Origin: Agrobacterium cavarae
GTDB taxonomy: Bacteria; Pseudomonadota; Alphaproteobacteria; Rhizobiales; Rhizobiaceae
Direction: 5' to 3'
NCBI RefSeq assembly: GCF_004310285.1
Contig: NZ_SISF01000013.1
Location: 30,277 to 94,276, forward strand
DNA length: 64,000 nt
Shown here: positions 47,497 to 59,077 of the stretch, one piece after another
Position numbering within the stretch: position 1 is the first letter of the stretch
Layout: the number at the start of each line of letters is the position of its first letter
The notes under the pieces: generated by a model
Databases searched by the model: none
Told to the model about the DNA's origin: nothing
What the model saw: only the letters and a program-made list of their open reading frames with translations
Made by a program: the position numbers and the translations under genes

Positions 47497-47525
47497 TCGG
47501 CGCCTCATCTTCAAGACCAATCATC

Positions 47526-47557
47526 AAAGCCGTGCGGGTACCTCCGCGCGGCTTTTT
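47526..47557 (+). terminator. Intrinsic terminator after cheW
   Basis: A GC-rich stem AGCCGTGCGG/CCGCGCGGCT with one mismatched pair is followed by TTTTTGCTTTT. The rest of the 318-nt gap to 47814 is AT-richer, probably holds the next receptor promoter, and shows no gene. Confidence 0.75.
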
Positions 47558-47814
47558 GCTTTTCCCGGGACGCCTCGCGGAGGGAAATACCGGAAAGATC
47601 CCGCTGACCACTGAAGCCGTCACCGCACCACACAAGAGTATTTTCTACACGTCATTATTGCGCTCGCACTAAGAAAGAAACTTTTAATATTAATTTGCTC
47701 TAATACACCCAGACGAGCGCATAATCGATCCGGCCGATGCGCAAGTAACGGGCGTTTTTGTGCTCAGTAAACCAGGAGCACGACCACAACATTTCGGCTG
47801 TCCTGGAGAAGAAA

Positions 47815-49584
47815 ATGTTTTGGCTGGTAAAGAGCGCAGACAAGACCAATGTTTTAAAGGCATTCTCCGCATCGCAGGCCGTGATCGAATTCGATCTGCA
47901 CGGCAATGTCCTGGATGCAAACGCGAATTTCTGCGCAGCACTGGGCTATGAACTGTCCGACATCGTGGGAAAGCACCACCGGATCTTTTGTGATCAGGAC
48001 TTTGTCAACTCCCCAGACTACCGCGACTTCTGGAGTGCACTCGCGTCAGGTTCCTTCAAGACCGGCGAGTTCAAGCGGCTGCGCAAAGACGGGCGAGAAA
48101 TCTGGATCGAGGCGTCCTACAACCCCGTCTTTCGCGGCAACAAGCCCTACAAGGTCGTGAAGATCGCCAGCGACATCACGCAGAAGAAGCTGAAGGCGAA
48201 AGAGGACAACAGCAAGCTGGAAGCGATCTCCCGCTCCCAGGCGGTCATCGAGTTCACACCAGCAGGCGACATCATCACCGCCAACGAAAATTTCTGTCGT
48301 ACTCTGGGCTACGGCCTGAACGATATCCAAGGCCGTCATCACCGCATGTTCTGCGAGCAAGCATACGCCACCTCGGAGGCCTATCGCGATTTCTGGCGAC
48401 GGCTGGCCTCCGGCGAATTCATCTCCGATGAGTTCGTCCGATTTGGCAAGGATGGCAAAGAGGTCTGGATCCAGGCAGCCTATAACCCCATCCTTGACGA
48501 CCGCGGCGCGGTGGTGAAGGTGGTGAAATTTGCCACCGACGTGACACCACGCATGAGTGCGATCTCGACGCTTGGCCTGGCACTGCGCGCACTCGCTGAA
48601 GGCAATCTGCGCCAGAGGCTCGACACCCCATTCGTGCCCAGCATGGAGAAGCTCAGAAGCGACTTCAACGAGGTCATCGAGAAGCTGCGCATTACGATGC
48701 AGACTGTGGCACAGAACTCCGAGATCATCGCCTCCGGCTCGGCAGAGATCCGTGTCGCCGCAGACCAGCTTGCGCAGCGCACAGAGCAGCAGGCAGCCTC
48801 TCTGGAGGAGAGCGCCGCAGCGCTCGAGGAAATCACCACCACGGGCGCGGACGCCAGCCAGCGGGCCGATGAGGCGGGCCGCCTCGTCAGCGCGACGAAG
48901 GCGAACGCCGAGCGCTCCGGCGAGATCGTTCACCGCGCCATCGCCGCCATGGACGCCATTTCCCATTCCGCCGGCGAAATCACCAACATCATCACCGTCA
49001 TCGACAGCATCGCCTTTCAGACGAACCTTCTGGCGCTGAATGCTGGCGTTGAGGCGGCACGCGCGGGCGAGTCCGGCAAGGGCTTTGCTGTCGTGGCGCA
49101 GGAGGTGCGCGATCTTGCACAGCGCTCCGCCGCAGCGGCCAAGGAGATCAGGCAACTGATCAATGCGTCGGGCGCGCATGTGGCGCGCGGTGTGGGGCTG
49201 GTGGGCGAAACGGGGGAAGCCCTGAAGGATATCGCATCCCAGGTCGAGTTGATCGACACCAATGTGGCGGCCATTGTCGAAGCGGCACGCGAACAGGCGT
49301 CAGGCCTCAGCGAAATCAACAATGCCGTCAACCTCATGGACCAGGCCACGCAGAAGAACGCTGCCATGGTGGAAGAGACGACGGCAGCCAGCCATGGGCT
49401 TGCACGTGAGGCCGAGACGCTCCGCCAGCTTCTGACCCAGTTTGATGTGGGCTTTGCGACCGGAGCCTCGTCTGCTGCGCCTGCTCCCGCCCGAGAGGTC
49501 ATGACACCTGTGAGACACGCGCCGACTCGACGCTATGGTTCAGCGGCACCGGCCGTCGTTGCGGCGGAGTGGACGGAGTTCTGA
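47815..49584 (+). CDS. Soluble methyl-accepting chemotaxis protein with tandem PAS domains (copy 2)
   Basis: A 589-residue paralogue of the receptor at 45236, again with two PAS domains (AVIEF..G.., GKHHRIFC and GRHHRMFC), no membrane segment and a complete signalling tip ([28 protein letters not shown]). The protein ends in EWTEF, another xWxxF pentapeptide. ATG 47815 is chosen because GGAG lies 7 nt upstream; a TTG further upstream is unlikely. The two receptors probably arose by duplication around cheW and have separate promoters. Confidence 0.92.
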   Translation: MFWLVKSADKTNVLKAFSASQAVIEFDLHGNVLDANANFCAALGYELSDIVGKHHRIFCDQDFVNSPDYRDFWSALASGSFKTGEFKRLRKDGREIWIEASYNPVFRGNKPYKVVKIASDITQKKLKAKEDNSKLEAISRSQAVIEFTPAGDIITANENFCRTLGYGLNDIQGRHHRMFCEQAYATSEAYRDFWRRLASGEFISDEFVRFGKDGKEVWIQAAYNPILDDRGAVVKVVKFATDVTPRMSAISTLGLALRALAEGNLRQRLDTPFVPSMEKLRSDFNEVIEKLRITMQTVAQNSEIIASGSAEIRVAADQLAQRTEQQAASLEESAAALEEITTTGADASQRADEAGRLVSATKANAERSGEIVHRAIAAMDAISHSAGEITNIITVIDSIAFQTNLLALNAGVEAARAGESGKGFAVVAQEVRDLAQRSAAAAKEIRQLINASGAHVARGVGLVGETGEALKDIASQVELIDTNVAAIVEAAREQASGLSEINNAVNLMDQATQKNAAMVEETTAASHGLAREAETLRQLLTQFDVGFATGASSAAPAPAREVMTPVRHAPTRRYGSAAPAVVAAEWTEF

Positions 49585-49590
49585 AAGCCG

Positions 49591-49637
49591 ACAGCATCGG
49601 CTCGAAAATCGGAATCGATTTTCGGAAAGCACGATGC
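49591..49637. repeat. Dispersed palindromic repeat, family A (inverted copy)
   Basis: GCATCG and CGATGC arms flank a CGAAAATCGGAATCGATTTTCGG-type core. It is the reverse complement of the element at 20940-20990, and lies 7 nt after the receptor stop. Confidence 0.8.
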
Positions 49638-49840
49638 AACGATCAAGGAAGATTGAGCATCCTTTGTCCGTCCAATAGGACACACGGCGCTCTGATTGTT
49701 CTCGATATGGAGTGTGACCATAAACCGGGTGATGTTGCCGGCATGAGGTAGGCTGGGCAATGTCGACAGTCGCATTCGACGCCCCATGGCGGTCTATACT
49801 GCGCTGGATATTTCCACCGTTGTGAGCGGCACCCAAAACA

Positions 49841-49869
49841 AAAAAAGCGGTCACCAGGACCGCTTTTTT
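49841..49869. terminator. Terminator of the atp operon (bidirectional)
   Basis: A perfect 12-bp stem AAAAAAGCGGTC/GACCGCTTTTTT with a 5-nt loop ends in T-runs on both strands. It lies 48 nt past the atpC stop. Confidence 0.88.
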
Positions 49870-49916
49870 CTCATTTCCTATGTGGACGGGTGCTCGCGCG
49901 ACCCCGCCCGGTCCTT

Positions 49917-50327
49917 TCAAGCGGCGACGAGAACCTCGTGCAGGTTCGTCAGCTCGTAAAGGTGCTTTTCCAGCTTCGTCAGATGATCGTGGTGGTGGTT
50001 GCCTTCCTCGATCTCCGAACGGGCAACCGCGATGCGCTTCTGCAGGTCGTCCGGGCTCATGTCGTCAGCCGAAACGGCCGATTCTGCAAGCAGCGTGCAG
50101 CCGGTCGGCAGAATGTCGGCAAAGCCGCCGAACACCACATATTTATGGGATTCGCCAGATGCCGTCTTCAGCGTGACGATGCCGGGCTTGATCGTTGTCA
50201 TGACCGGTGCGTGGTTCGCCAGAACCGTCATTTCGCCGTCCGTTGCCGGAATCACGACTTCACTGACCGTCTCGGAAACCAGCAAACGCTCGGGAGAAAC
50301 AAGTTCGAATTTGAAAGTGTCGGCCAT
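49917..50327 (-). CDS. atpC: ATP synthase F1 subunit epsilon
   Basis: A 136-residue central-stalk subunit. The N-terminal beta sandwich is visible (FKFELVSPERLLVSETVSEVVIPATDGEMTVLANHAPV), followed by a helical C-terminus that is His-rich in the hairpin loop (GNHHHDHL). It is the last gene of atpHAGDC, 87 nt after atpD, and is followed by the operon terminator. Confidence 0.95.
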   Translation of the reverse strand: MADTFKFELVSPERLLVSETVSEVVIPATDGEMTVLANHAPVMTTIKPGIVTLKTASGESHKYVVFGGFADILPTGCTLLAESAVSADDMSPDDLQKRIAVARSEIEEGNHHHDHLTKLEKHLYELTNLHEVLVAA

Positions 50328-50414
50328 GGCTATTCACTTCTTCTGATTGCGCGACAGACGATGTCGCGGGGGGCAACGGCGCGCGGCGAAAAACCGCGCA
50401 CCAGTTCAATCACA

Positions 50415-51890
<1,476 letters not shown>

Positions 51891-51895
51891 TTACC

Positions 51896-52774
51896 TCAGA
51901 GCGCTTCCGCGCCCGAAATGATTTCGATGAGTTCCTTGGTGATCTGAGCCTGACGCTGACGGTTGTAGGAGAGCGTCAACTTGTGGATCATTTCACCGGC
52001 ATTGCGGGTTGCGTTGTCCATCGCGCTCATCTTTGCGCCCATTTCGCCAGCCACGTTTTCCAGCAGTGCGCGGAAAACCTGAACGGAAATGTTGCGCGGA
52101 ATGAGGTCTTCCAGAATGGAGGCCGCATCCGGCTCGTATTCGTAGATCGCAGTGTTGCTGGTCGCTGCCTGTTCGACCGTCGGAACAGCAGCCGGGATCA
52201 GCTGGAGGCCGGTCGGGATCTGGCTGATGACGGATTTGAACTCCGAATAGATCAGCGTGCAGACATCGAACTCGCCAGCGTTGAAACGGGCAATGATGTT
52301 CTTGGCGATCGTATCGGCATTGGCAAAACCCACCCGCTTCACGTCACGCAGTTCAATGCGCTCGATGATGTTGGACGAGAACTCGCGACGCAGGCTGTCG
52401 TAGCCCTTCTTGCCGACCGTGATGATCTTGACCGTCTTACCCTGCGCCATCAGCTTGCGGGCTTGATCGCGGGCAAAGCGGGAAATCTGTGAGTTGAAAC
52501 CGCCGCAAAGACCGCGCTCGGCCGTGCAGACGACGAGCAGATGCACATCGTCCTTGCCGGTTCCGGTCATCAGCGCCGGAGCGACATCGGCTTCCACCGC
52601 CTGAGCGATGTTGGCCAGCACGGCGCTCATGCGCTGCGAGTAAGGGCGGGCGGCCTCCGCAGCTTCCTGGGCGCGCCGAAGCTTCGCCGCGGCGACCATT
52701 TTCATCGCCTTGGTTATCTTCTGCGTCGCCTTTACGGAGGCAATGCGGTTTTTCAGATCCTTTAGTGAAGGCAT
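51896..52774 (-). CDS. atpG: ATP synthase F1 subunit gamma
   Basis: A 292-residue rotor subunit made of two long helices at the ends ([31 protein letters not shown] and the C-terminal [41 protein letters not shown]). The central GLCGGFN segment is present. It sits between atpA (27 nt) and atpD (23 nt). Confidence 0.97.
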   Translation of the reverse strand: MPSLKDLKNRIASVKATQKITKAMKMVAAAKLRRAQEAAEAARPYSQRMSAVLANIAQAVEADVAPALMTGTGKDDVHLLVVCTAERGLCGGFNSQISRFARDQARKLMAQGKTVKIITVGKKGYDSLRREFSSNIIERIELRDVKRVGFANADTIAKNIIARFNAGEFDVCTLIYSEFKSVISQIPTGLQLIPAAVPTVEQAATSNTAIYEYEPDAASILEDLIPRNISVQVFRALLENVAGEMGAKMSAMDNATRNAGEMIHKLTLSYNRQRQAQITKELIEIISGAEAL

Positions 52775-52801
52775 CCGTTATCCGTCCCAGTCAGAGCCTA
52801 A

Positions 52802-54331
52802 TCAGGAGAAAGACTTGGCGAAGTTATCGAGAGCAGCCTTGAGCTTGCCCTTGGTATCGTCGCTGATAGCCTTTTCCGTGCGGATGGTGTCGAGGATCGC
52901 CTTGCCTTCGGAATGAAGGTAGGAGAGCAGACCCTGTTCGAACTTGCCGATCTGGTTGACCGCGACCTTGTCGAGGTAGCCATTGACGCCAGCGAAGATC
53001 ACCGCAACCTGCTCTTCCGTCTTGAGCGGAGAGAACTGCGGCTGCTTCAGAAGCTCGGTCAGACGCGCACCACGGTTCAGGAGGCGCTGGGTGGAGGCAT
53101 CGAGGTCCGAACCGAACTGGGCGAATGCTGCCATTTCACGATACTGGGCAAGTTCACCCTTAATCGAGCCGGCAACCTGCTTCATGGCCTTGATCTGAGC
53201 GGCAGAACCAACGCGCGAAACCGACAGACCGACGTTAACAGCCGGACGGATACCCTGATAGAACAGGTCGGTTTCGAGGAAGATCTGGCCGTCGGTGATC
53301 GAGATCACGTTGGTCGGAATGAAGGCGGAAACGTCGTTGCCCTGGGTTTCGATGACCGGCAGAGCCGTCAGCGAACCGGAACCCATTTCGTCGCTCATCT
53401 TGGCAGCGCGCTCGAGAAGACGCGAGTGCAGATAGAAAACGTCGCCAGGGTAAGCTTCGCGGCCCGGAGGACGACGCAGAAGAAGCGACATCTGACGGTA
53501 GGCGACAGCCTGCTTGGAAAGATCGTCATAGGCGATCAGGGCATGCTTGCCGTTGTCACGGAAGTATTCGCCCATGGCGCAACCGGCAAACGGAGCCAGG
53601 AACTGCATCGGAGCAGCGTCGGATGCGGTTGCCGCGATGATGATGGAGTATTGCAGAGCGCCACGCTCTTCCAGAACCTTGACGAACTGGGCAACGGTCG
53701 AACGCTTCTGGCCGACGGCGACGTAGACGCAGTACAGCTTGTCGTTGTCCGGGCCGTTGTCGTGGATCGGCTTCTGGTTCAGGAACGTGTCGAGAATAAT
53801 GGCGGTCTTGCCGGTCTGGCGGTCGCCGATGACGAGCTCGCGCTGGCCACGACCAACCGGGATCAGAGCGTCGATAGCCTTGAGGCCGGTCGACATCGGC
53901 TCATGAACCGACTTGCGCGGAATGATGCCAGGAGCCTTGACGTCGACGCGGCGGCGTTCCGTCGCATTGATCGGGCCCTTGCCGTCGATCGGGTTGCCGA
54001 GAGCGTCGACCACGCGGCCAAGCAGCTCAGGACCGACAGGAACGTCAACGATCGCGCCGGTGCGCTTGACGATGTCGCCTTCCTTGATGTCACGGTCGGA
54101 ACCGAAAATAACCACACCGACATTGTCGGCTTCAAGGTTCAGCGCCATGCCGCGAAGGCCGCCGGGGAACTCGACCATTTCACCAGCCTGGACATTGTCG
54201 AGGCCATAAACGCGAGCAATACCGTCACCAACGGACAGAACCTGGCCGACTTCGGAGACTTCCGCCTCGTTGCCGAAATTTTTGATTTGATCTTTCAGAA
54301 TTGCGGAAATTTCCGCGGCGCGGATATCCAT
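52802..54331 (-). CDS. atpA: ATP synthase F1 subunit alpha
   Basis: A 509-residue non-catalytic nucleotide-binding subunit. The N-terminus ([19 protein letters not shown]) binds the delta subunit; Walker [10 protein letters not shown] is intact, as is [27 protein letters not shown]. Its ATG overlaps the atpH stop by one base. Confidence 0.97.
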   Translation of the reverse strand: MDIRAAEISAILKDQIKNFGNEAEVSEVGQVLSVGDGIARVYGLDNVQAGEMVEFPGGLRGMALNLEADNVGVVIFGSDRDIKEGDIVKRTGAIVDVPVGPELLGRVVDALGNPIDGKGPINATERRRVDVKAPGIIPRKSVHEPMSTGLKAIDALIPVGRGQRELVIGDRQTGKTAIILDTFLNQKPIHDNGPDNDKLYCVYVAVGQKRSTVAQFVKVLEERGALQYSIIIAATASDAAPMQFLAPFAGCAMGEYFRDNGKHALIAYDDLSKQAVAYRQMSLLLRRPPGREAYPGDVFYLHSRLLERAAKMSDEMGSGSLTALPVIETQGNDVSAFIPTNVISITDGQIFLETDLFYQGIRPAVNVGLSVSRVGSAAQIKAMKQVAGSIKGELAQYREMAAFAQFGSDLDASTQRLLNRGARLTELLKQPQFSPLKTEEQVAVIFAGVNGYLDKVAVNQIGKFEQGLLSYLHSEGKAILDTIRTEKAISDDTKGKLKAALDNFAKSFS

Positions 54332-54897
54332 CAGCCAACCTCTTTCAGTGCAAGCTTAAGGGTGGAAAGTTTGGTGCGAAGAGACGTATCGATCTGGCGT
54401 GAACCGACCTTAACGATGAGACCGCCAAGCAGGGAGGGATCAACCGTGAGATCGATCGTCACATCCTTGCCGGTCACACTCTTGAGCGCCGCTTTCAGTT
54501 CAGTTTCCTGCGCTTCATCGAGCGCATGCGCCGAAGTAACTTCGGCAACAATTTCGCCGCGATGGGCAGCAGCAGTGGTACGGTAGGAGGCAATCATGCC
54601 GGGAACGGCAAACAGGCGGCGGTTATTGGCCACGACCTTGAGGAAATTGGCAGCAAGACCGGAAATGCCAGCCTTTTCAGCGATGGCCGAGATGGCCTTC
54701 GACTGATCTTCCGCAGAGAAGACCGGGCTCACAACCAGACGCTTCAAGTCGTCGCTTTCATCGAGCAAGGCCTGAAACCTGTCGAGATCGGCACCGACTG
54801 CCTCAACAACACCCGCTTCCAAGGCAAGCTCGAAAAGCGAAGACGCATACCTTTCCGCTACACCGGATGTTCCATGGGAGGTATCTGCCACGGGCAA
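54331..54897 (-). CDS. atpH: ATP synthase F1 subunit delta
   Basis: A 188-residue peripheral-stalk subunit ([19 protein letters not shown] at the N-terminus, then the C-terminal [36 protein letters not shown]). The start is taken as TTG 54897, giving MPVADTS, which is the usual rhizobial N-terminus and length, with AGGGA 4-5 nt upstream. ATG 54915 and ATG 54969 are in frame but have poor ribosome sites. It is the first gene of the F1 operon. Confidence 0.93.
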   Translation of the reverse strand: MPVADTSHGTSGVAERYASSLFELALEAGVVEAVGADLDRFQALLDESDDLKRLVVSPVFSAEDQSKAISAIAEKAGISGLAANFLKVVANNRRLFAVPGMIASYRTTAAAHRGEIVAEVTSAHALDEAQETELKAALKSVTGKDVTIDLTVDPSLLGGLIVKVGSRQIDTSLRTKLSTLKLALKEVG

Positions 54898-55158
54898 TTT
54901 TTCCCTGCTATTCATCCAAGAAAACGCAGCCGAGCGATCGGCTTCGTCAAATTCTTGAATTCGTTTCAATTTCCCCGAAAAAGGCTGGAATTCCCCCCTG
55001 CCTTATCTCGATTTCGCGGTCCGTCTAGCATAGGACGCCGGGACTCGCAACACGCGTAATAGCGGAAACCTTCTTTTGGGCAAGGGGGAATGCCGTTTAA
55101 TTTTCCCAATGACGCGCTTGTGACGCTGATACTGGAAAGAAATGCTTCAAACCGGACA

Positions 55159-55545
55159 TTAGACCAGTCCGAAGACATACATCAGCGGAAGAGCAGCCAA
55201 GGCAGCATGCACAACCAGAAGTAAAGAATTGCGGATCGTTGCGCCTCCATCGGAGAGGATGGAGAGCAGCGCGCCGAATGAGGCAAGCGCGAATGCGCCA
55301 CCAAAGGCCAGGTAGACCATCGGCTGGGCAAGAAGCAGCGCCGACGCGCCAAGACCGAGATAGAAACCTGCAAGGCAGGAGCGGATCAGCACCAGCCCGT
55401 CACGACGTTCGCCGGCCACCTGCAGGCCAAAGAGGCGAAAGGTGATCATCGGCGCAAACATCACCACCAGGCCGATCAGCGCCGACACAACCGCTGCGAA
55501 AAAAGCCAGCTGCTCACCGAGTTCTGTCGGAAAGTAAAACTCCAT
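55159..55545 (-). CDS. Small four-helix membrane protein, DUF4345-like
   Basis: A 128-residue integral membrane protein with four hydrophobic helices. The region LFGLQVAGERRDGLVLIRSCLAGFYLGLGASALL resembles the DUF4345 pattern. No catalytic residues are evident and the function is unknown. It lies between priA and the atp operon on the same strand, 83 nt from priA. The gap to atpH (54898-55158) contains the likely atp promoter and no gene. Confidence 0.65.
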   Translation of the reverse strand: MEFYFPTELGEQLAFFAAVVSALIGLVVMFAPMITFRLFGLQVAGERRDGLVLIRSCLAGFYLGLGASALLLAQPMVYLAFGGAFALASFGALLSILSDGGATIRNSLLLVVHAALAALPLMYVFGLV

Positions 55546-55628
55546 TATTGCGCCCCCAAATTGCGAATCCCTTGGCCGCCTTATGCCATGACAGGAACGA
55601 TGCCGAAAGATGGTTGCGTCCGACCCCG

Positions 55629-57872
55629 TTACAGGAAGCTTTGCGGATCGATATCGGTTTGTACATGGATGGAGCCACGCTCCTTCGGGCCATTGGCAAT
55701 CATCGCCCGCAGGAAGGACTGCATGTCGGAATTGCGCTTGCCATGCACCAGAAGCCGGAAACGATGCCTCCCGCGGATGAGTGCCAGCGGCGCTTCGGCC
55801 GGACCAAGCAGCATGATGCCCGGCGCTTGCGGCGCGGAGGCGCGAAGCGCCCGCGCATGGGTTTCCGCTTCCGCCCTGCTATCAGCCGACACGATGATGG
55901 AGGCCAGACGCCCGAATGGCGGCAGCATCGCCTTTTCCCGCTCGATGATCTCGCGGTCGTAAAACGCCTCCGCATCGCCGGACACGATCGCCTGCATGAC
56001 CGGATGCTGCGGCTGGTAGGTCTGCAGCAGACCATGGCTCTTGCGCCCGGTGCGCCCTGCGCGGCCCGTGACCTGCGACAGAAGTTGGAAGGTGCGCTCT
56101 GCCGCGCGCGGATCGCCATTTGCCAGTCCGAGATCGGCATCGACAATGCCGACCAGCGTCATCAGCGGGAAATTGTGGCCCTTGGCGACGAGCTGCGTGC
56201 CGATGACGATATCCGCCTCGCCCTTGACGATGGCTTCCAATTCCAGACGCAGGCGCTTCACGCCCATCAGGTCGGAGGAAAGCACGATGGTGCGGGCCTC
56301 AGGGAAATGCTTCTCGACCTCTTCGGCGATGCGCTCCACGCCTGGACCGCAGGCGGCGAGATGATCGAAGGTCCCGCATTCAGGGCAATGATCCGGCGTC
56401 GGTTCGCTATAGCCACATTGATGGCACTGGAGTTGGCTGCGGAAACGATGCTCCACCAGCCAGCTTGAGCACTGCGGGCACTGGAAGCGATGGCCGCACA
56501 CCCGGCAAAGCGTCAGGGGTGCGTAGCCACGTCGATTGAGGAAGAGCAGCGCCTGCTCGCCCTTCTCGATCGTCTTGGCAATGCCGCGCAACAGGACGGG
56601 AGAGAGGAAACCGCCACGTTCCGGCGGGTGACGGCGCATATCGACCAGATGCAGATCCGGCATCGCCGCATCGCCAAAACGCGTATGAAGATGAATGGTA
56701 TTGTAACGACCGGAATTGCCGTTGACCTGGCTTTCCACCGAAGGCGTGGCCGACACCAGCACGATCGGGAAATCGCCGATACGAGCCCGTACCACCGCCA
56801 TGTCGCGCGCATTATAGAAGACGCGGTCTTCCTGCTTGTAAGCCGGATCATGCTCTTCATCGACGATGATGAGGCCAAGATTGTCGAACGGCAGGAAGAG
56901 TGCCGAACGCGCACCCGCAACCACCCTCACCTCACCCGTCACCGCTTGGCGCCAGACGCGTTCGCGCATGCGCGGCGAGACATCCGAATGCCACTCAGCC
57001 GGGCGCGAGCCGAAGCGATCCTGAAATCGGTCGAGGAAGGCGGCGGTCAGAGCGATTTCCGGCAGCAGGATCAACACCTGCTTGCCTTGCCGCAACGTCT
57101 CGGCAACCGCCTCGAAATAGACCTCCGTCTTGCCAGACCCCGTCACGCCATCGATCAGCGAAACGGCAAAGCCGCCCTTGCGCACATCCTCCAGAATTTC
57201 GGCGGCCGCTTGTCTTTGCGGCCCTTCCAGTCGCGCTGGCGAATATTCGGGGTCAGGCTCCGCCACCACCGGCGGGGCGGGCAGGAAGACGGTCTCGAAC
57301 ACACCCTGCTTGGCAAGACCCTCGACCACGCTGGTGGAGACGCCCGCCGCATGGGCAAGGCCGCTCCGCGTCCAGCCATGGCCCTCGCCGGCAAGCTCGA
57401 TCACCCGTTCGCGTGCAGGGGTCAGCCGTTCCGGCCGGGCTTCGGTCAGCCGCAATCCCTCGACCATCGGTTCGGGATCGAAGGCGGCCGGCGCGCGCAA
57501 TGCCATCTTCGCCACCAGCCCGGGCGGCGACAGCGTATAGGAGGCCACCCAATCGATGAAGCGGCGCATTTCTTCGCGAAGCGGCGGGCAGTCGAAGGTT
57601 TTTGTGATCGGACGAAGCTTCTTGGGATCGACGGGCGGTCCGTCATTCTTGTCCCACACCACGCCGATGACCTGTCTGGGCCCGAGCGGCACCTGCACGA
57701 TGGAGCCAGGCTCCACCACCATATCCTCCGGCACGCCATAGCTATAGGGCCCGGGCGCCGGCATCGGCACCAGAACGGGAACGGCGATGGTTGGCCCGCT
57801 ATTGCCGGGCTTCACGCTGCCGGATGCGGGGCCGAACAGAGCACCAAAAAGATCGGTCGAATCGTCTGCCAT
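55629..57872 (-). CDS. priA: Primosomal replication restart helicase PriA
   Basis: A 747-residue superfamily 2 helicase. Walker A is VTGSGKTEVY and the DEAH-type box is VDEEHDPAYKQED. The paired zinc-binding cysteine clusters are intact (CRVCGHRFQCPQC and CHQCGYSEPTPDHCPECG). Later motifs QLVAKGHNFP and QVTGRAGRTGR are also clear. It restarts replication at stalled forks. PriA upstream of the atp operon is a conserved alphaproteobacterial neighbourhood. It is divergent from xerC. Confidence 0.96.
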   Translation of the reverse strand: MADDSTDLFGALFGPASGSVKPGNSGPTIAVPVLVPMPAPGPYSYGVPEDMVVEPGSIVQVPLGPRQVIGVVWDKNDGPPVDPKKLRPITKTFDCPPLREEMRRFIDWVASYTLSPPGLVAKMALRAPAAFDPEPMVEGLRLTEARPERLTPARERVIELAGEGHGWTRSGLAHAAGVSTSVVEGLAKQGVFETVFLPAPPVVAEPDPEYSPARLEGPQRQAAAEILEDVRKGGFAVSLIDGVTGSGKTEVYFEAVAETLRQGKQVLILLPEIALTAAFLDRFQDRFGSRPAEWHSDVSPRMRERVWRQAVTGEVRVVAGARSALFLPFDNLGLIIVDEEHDPAYKQEDRVFYNARDMAVVRARIGDFPIVLVSATPSVESQVNGNSGRYNTIHLHTRFGDAAMPDLHLVDMRRHPPERGGFLSPVLLRGIAKTIEKGEQALLFLNRRGYAPLTLCRVCGHRFQCPQCSSWLVEHRFRSQLQCHQCGYSEPTPDHCPECGTFDHLAACGPGVERIAEEVEKHFPEARTIVLSSDLMGVKRLRLELEAIVKGEADIVIGTQLVAKGHNFPLMTLVGIVDADLGLANGDPRAAERTFQLLSQVTGRAGRTGRKSHGLLQTYQPQHPVMQAIVSGDAEAFYDREIIEREKAMLPPFGRLASIIVSADSRAEAETHARALRASAPQAPGIMLLGPAEAPLALIRGRHRFRLLVHGKRNSDMQSFLRAMIANGPKERGSIHVQTDIDPQSFL

Positions 57873-57918
57873 GGTTGCGGCGACATTGTCCTTTAGGAAA
57901 CGAAAAGGGAACCTCTAT

Positions 57919-57960
57919 AGCATCGTTGCGGAAATCGGAACGGTTTTCACACATATCATG
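57919..57960. repeat. Degenerate family A repeat between priA and xerC
   Basis: GCATCG at 57920 and an AAATCGGAACGGTTTTC core resemble the family A element at 49591-49637, but the right arm is eroded. Confidence 0.35.
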
Positions 57961-58051
57961 ATTGGACCTCCCCGCCGCGTTATCGCGCCTTTAACCAAAT
58001 ACTGACCGCGTGAGCCTATGATGAATGCCCAAAGACAAAGGGATGCATGAC

Positions 58052-58987
58052 GTGGACGAAATTCTTACCTTTGCCGATCCGGAGCTTCTGGAAAAGCGCC
58101 GGGAATGGCTGGCTGCTCTGGAAGACGAGCGGCGTCTGTCAGAGCATACGCTGGATGCCTATGAGCGCGACACGCGCCAGTTCCTGATCTTCATGACGGG
58201 CTATAACGGCCATCCGGCCCGCATCAAGGATATCGAAAATCTCCGCGCCACCGATCTGCGCGCCTTTCTGGCGGCCCGCCGCAAGGAGGGAACCGGCGCA
58301 CGATCGCTTGGTCGAAACCTCGCAGGCCTGCGCTCGCTCCTGCGCTTCCTGGAAAAGACCGGGCTCGTCAATGCCGCAGGGGCCACTGCCATGCGCGCAC
58401 CCAAACAGCCAAAGTCCCTGCCCAAACCGCTAACCGACGGACAGGCGCTCAGGATCACCACGCAGGAAGGGCAACTGGCTGAAGAACCGTGGATCGCAGC
58501 GCGCAACGCCGCGGTGCTGGCGCTGCTCTATGGCTGCGGTCTGCGCATTTCCGAAGCGCTCGATCTCAAGCCCGGCGATTTTCCAGCAGGTACCAGAAGT
58601 CTGCGCGTCATCGGTAAGGGCAAGAAGATGCGCCTCGTGCCGCTGCTGCCCGTCGTGCTGGAGGCGGTGGAAACCTATCGCAAGCTCTGCCCCTATGCGC
58701 TTGCCAGCGACGAACCGCTTTTCCTCGGCGCGCGCGGCGGCAAGCTCCAGCCGGCGATCATCCAGCGCGAAATGCAGAAGCTTCGCGGCGCCTTCAACCT
58801 GCCGGACAATGCCACGCCGCATGCGCTGCGCCACTCCTTCGCCACCCACCTTCTGGCGGGAGGCGGCGATCTTCGCACCATCCAGGAACTCTTGGGCCAT
58901 GCCAGCCTGTCGACCACGCAGATCTATACCGGTGTCGATACGGCACGGCTCCTCGACATCTACGACAAGGCCCATCCAAGGGCCTAA
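58052..58987 (+). CDS. xerC: Site-specific tyrosine recombinase XerC
   Basis: A 311-residue tyrosine recombinase that resolves chromosome dimers at dif together with XerD. The N-terminal SAM-like domain covers about 1-110. Catalytic residues are visible: Arg in GCGLRISEAL, Lys in GKGKKMRLVP, His/Arg in HALRHSFATHL, His in LLGHASLSTTQIY and the nucleophilic Tyr in the same motif. GTG 58052 is preferred because AAGGGA lies 8 nt upstream and the protein then starts MDEILTFADPELL, similar to other rhizobial XerC; ATG 58025 is an alternative. Confidence 0.9.
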   Translation: MDEILTFADPELLEKRREWLAALEDERRLSEHTLDAYERDTRQFLIFMTGYNGHPARIKDIENLRATDLRAFLAARRKEGTGARSLGRNLAGLRSLLRFLEKTGLVNAAGATAMRAPKQPKSLPKPLTDGQALRITTQEGQLAEEPWIAARNAAVLALLYGCGLRISEALDLKPGDFPAGTRSLRVIGKGKKMRLVPLLPVVLEAVETYRKLCPYALASDEPLFLGARGGKLQPAIIQREMQKLRGAFNLPDNATPHALRHSFATHLLAGGGDLRTIQELLGHASLSTTQIYTGVDTARLLDIYDKAHPRA

Positions 58988-59077
58988 CCCTTGTTAACGC
59001 TTTGTAAACCATGAGCATTAACCGTCCGTGCAAAGGCGCGCTCCTATAAGCCATAAGGTGCAGACGGAGGTGATTCG

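Larger units (their letters stand above)
49585..49916. other. Intergenic region between MCP copy 2 and atpC
   Basis: This 332-nt gap holds a family A palindromic repeat (49591-49637) and a strong terminator (49841-49869). I see no gene in it. Confidence 0.6.

Noticed and set aside
52913..54586. 557-codon open frame antisense to atpA and atpH
   Set aside because: Same reason: a codon-bias shadow of conserved genes.
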